This document shows positions 62,715-64,000 of a stretch of DNA of 64,000 bases, piece after piece. This stretch comes from Polynucleobacter sp. SHI8 (lineage in GTDB: Bacteria > Pseudomonadota > Gammaproteobacteria > Burkholderiales > Burkholderiaceae): assembly GCF_027944005.1 (NCBI RefSeq), contig NZ_AP027204.1, forward strand, positions 2,046,001 through 2,110,000, given 5' to 3'. The position numbers and the translations under genes were made by a program. Below the pieces are notes generated by a model. It made no database searches. It saw only the letters and a program-made list of their open reading frames with translations, and was not told the origin of the DNA. Each line of letters opens with the position of its first letter. The first letter of the stretch is position 1.

Positions 62715-64000
62715 ATGAATCGCTACCCTCTCTGGAAATATATCGTTATTGGAGTTGCCTTACTGATAGGAATTATTTATTCGGTTCCTAATCTTTTTGG
62801 TGAGGTTCCAGCGATTCAAATTGCTCCTGCACGTTCAAGTCTAAAATTAGATACGAAATTACATGAAAAAATAGATGCGGCTCTGCAAAAAGCAGATCTT
62901 CTTAAAAATCAAACAGGTTTTGAAGAATCGACTGCTGAGGGTGTTATCAGAATTCGTTTTAACGATACAGACTCGCAATTAAAAGCAAAAGATATTATTG
63001 AAAAAGAAGTTAATCCTGATCTAAAAAATCCTGATTACATTGTCGCTTTATCTTTAGTGTCCAATACGCCAAAAAGTTTAACCAGTGTTAATGCCTTTCC
63101 AATGCCCCTAGGTCTTGATCTTCGTGGTGGAGTTTACTTTTTACTCAAAGTAGATATGCAAGGCGCTATTGAAAAAAAACTCAATGCCTTAGCAAGTGAT
63201 GCACGCAGTAGGTTGCGTGATAAAACAATCCGCTATCAAAGTATCGATAAATCAAGTGGTCAATTAGTGATTAAATTTGCAAGTGCCGATGAGGCGAATA
63301 AAGCAAATACAGTCTTATTAGATGCTATTCCAGATATGAGTTTTAAGCTGGATAAATCAATTGACTCCTTTTTACTAACAGGTACTTTTAAACCTGCTGC
63401 GCTGCAAACTACTCAAGAAAATGCATTAAACCAAAATATTATTACGTTAAATAAGCGTGTCAATGAGCTTGCTGTAAAAGAACCCGTCATTCAAAAACAA
63501 GGAAATGATCGCATTGTCGTTCAGCTTCCTGGCGTTCAAGATACTTCAAGAGCGAAAGATATTATCGGTAGAACCGCAACTCTCGAAGCCAGATTGGCGG
63601 ATCCGGTTCAATCATCTATAGGTTTGCAAGAATCCCCTCCTCTTGGCATGGACGCTTTTAAGTTTGGTGATCGTCAAGGTGTCTTTAAAAAATCAATCAT
63701 CATTACTGGGGATCGCATTATTGATGCTAGTGCTGGTTTTGATCAAAATCAGCGACCTTCTGTTAACTTAACTCTTGATGCTGCGGGTGGTCGCGCCATG
63801 CAGGAAGTAACTCGCGAGAATCTCCAAAAACCAATGGGGATGATTCTGTTTGAAAAAGGTAAGGGCGAAGTTCTTACAATTGCCACTATTCAAGGTGAAT
63901 TTGGTTCCAAATTTCAGATTACTGGGCAACCAACTACTCAAAGTGCAAATGACTTAGCACTCTTATTACGAGCAGGTTCTTTGGCGGCTCCCATGGAGAT
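62715..64000 (+). CDS. secD: Protein translocase subunit SecD, 5' part cut by window edge
   Basis: Open from the ATG at 62715 (MNRYPLWKYIVIGVALLIG) to the right edge, about 428 codons visible. The first transmembrane helix (about 8-24) is followed by a periplasmic insertion and the family motif PLGLDLRGGVYFLLKVDM near residue 135. Later are LPGVQDTSRAKDIIGRTATLEAR and the P1-domain region ending LLRAGSLAAPMEI. The membrane domain lies outside. SecDF uses proton motive force to complete export. It begins 8 nt after yajC. Confidence 0.95.
   Translation, partial: MNRYPLWKYIVIGVALLIGIIYSVPNLFGEVPAIQIAPARSSLKLDTKLHEKIDAALQKADLLKNQTGFEESTAEGVIRIRFNDTDSQLKAKDIIEKEVNPDLKNPDYIVALSLVSNTPKSLTSVNAFPMPLGLDLRGGVYFLLKVDMQGAIEKKLNALASDARSRLRDKTIRYQSIDKSSGQLVIKFASADEANKANTVLLDAIPDMSFKLDKSIDSFLLTGTFKPAALQTTQENALNQNIITLNKRVNELAVKEPVIQKQGNDRIVVQLPGVQDTSRAKDIIGRTATLEARLADPVQSSIGLQESPPLGMDAFKFGDRQGVFKKSIIITGDRIIDASAGFDQNQRPSVNLTLDAAGGRAMQEVTRENLQKPMGMILFEKGKGEVLTIATIQGEFGSKFQITGQPTTQSANDLALLLRAGSLAAPME

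Noticed and set aside
1..64000. Mobile elements, CRISPR arrays, toxin-antitoxin or defence systems
   Set aside because: No transposase or integrase genes, repeat-spacer arrays or defence genes were seen; essentially all sequence is accounted for by conserved core genes and short gaps.

Overview
The window is an ordinary, densely packed chromosomal segment of a small-genome, AT-leaning betaproteobacterium. Protein sequences and gene order (purN/ribF, ileS-lspA-coaBC-dut, clpA-clpS/csp/icd, argF-argG, hrcA-hemH-grpE-dnaK-dnaJ, glnE/yhdP-nit-tldD-aroG, recG-oxyR-ubiA, queA-tgt-yajC-secD) suggest Burkholderiaceae, most like free-living Polynucleobacter. This is judged from remembered family features, not from a search. 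I see no mobile elements, CRISPR, tRNA or rRNA genes, and no pseudogenes. No gene-free stretch exceeds 300 bases; the largest, about 280 bases, is the leader region between clpS and csp.

Layout. 1-2571 (minus): purN, an RsmB-type RNA methyltransferase and a fatty acid desaturase cut by the left edge. 2596-9986 (plus): ribF-ileS-lspA-coaBC-dut, then a dicarboxylate/amino-acid symporter. 10025-12681 (minus): clpS-clpA. Then csp (plus), icd (minus), a DUF192 protein (plus), argF-argG-ppnP (minus), a DUF3579 protein (plus) and rpsT (minus). 18643-24536: murJ with a SirB1 protein, dedA (minus), and mutL-miaA. purM (minus) is followed by a plus-strand run 25659-30945: AI-2E-type transporter, hda, a HAD phosphatase, pcnB, folK, panB. 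30942-36914 (minus): the heat-shock locus hrcA-hemH-grpE-dnaK-dnaJ. nadK-recN (plus) faces glnE (minus). yhdP-nitrilase-tldD-aroG (plus) faces a cobalamin adenosyltransferase (minus). glcD-glcE-glcF-yggS-proC (plus) faces recG-oxyR-ubiA (minus). The window ends in queA-tgt-yajC-secD (plus, secD cut).

The most interesting element lies between tldD and aroG (48823-49003). A 20-codon open frame encodes a leader peptide with seven consecutive aromatic residues (FYFFYFF). Its 3' end overlaps RNA segments that can form three mutually exclusive structures, the last a strong intrinsic terminator just before the DAHP synthase gene. This has the full architecture of a Phe/Tyr-sensing transcription attenuator controlling the first step of aromatic amino acid synthesis.

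Other regulation visible in the sequence: a sigma-32-like promoter before grpE; a 9-bp inverted repeat enclosing a second sigma-32-like promoter before dnaK; no CIRCE element near hrcA or dnaK; and possible leaderless or very-short-leader transcripts for the cobalamin adenosyltransferase and ribF. Seven convergent gene pairs abut or overlap at their stop codons with no clear terminator, consistent with a streamlined genome.
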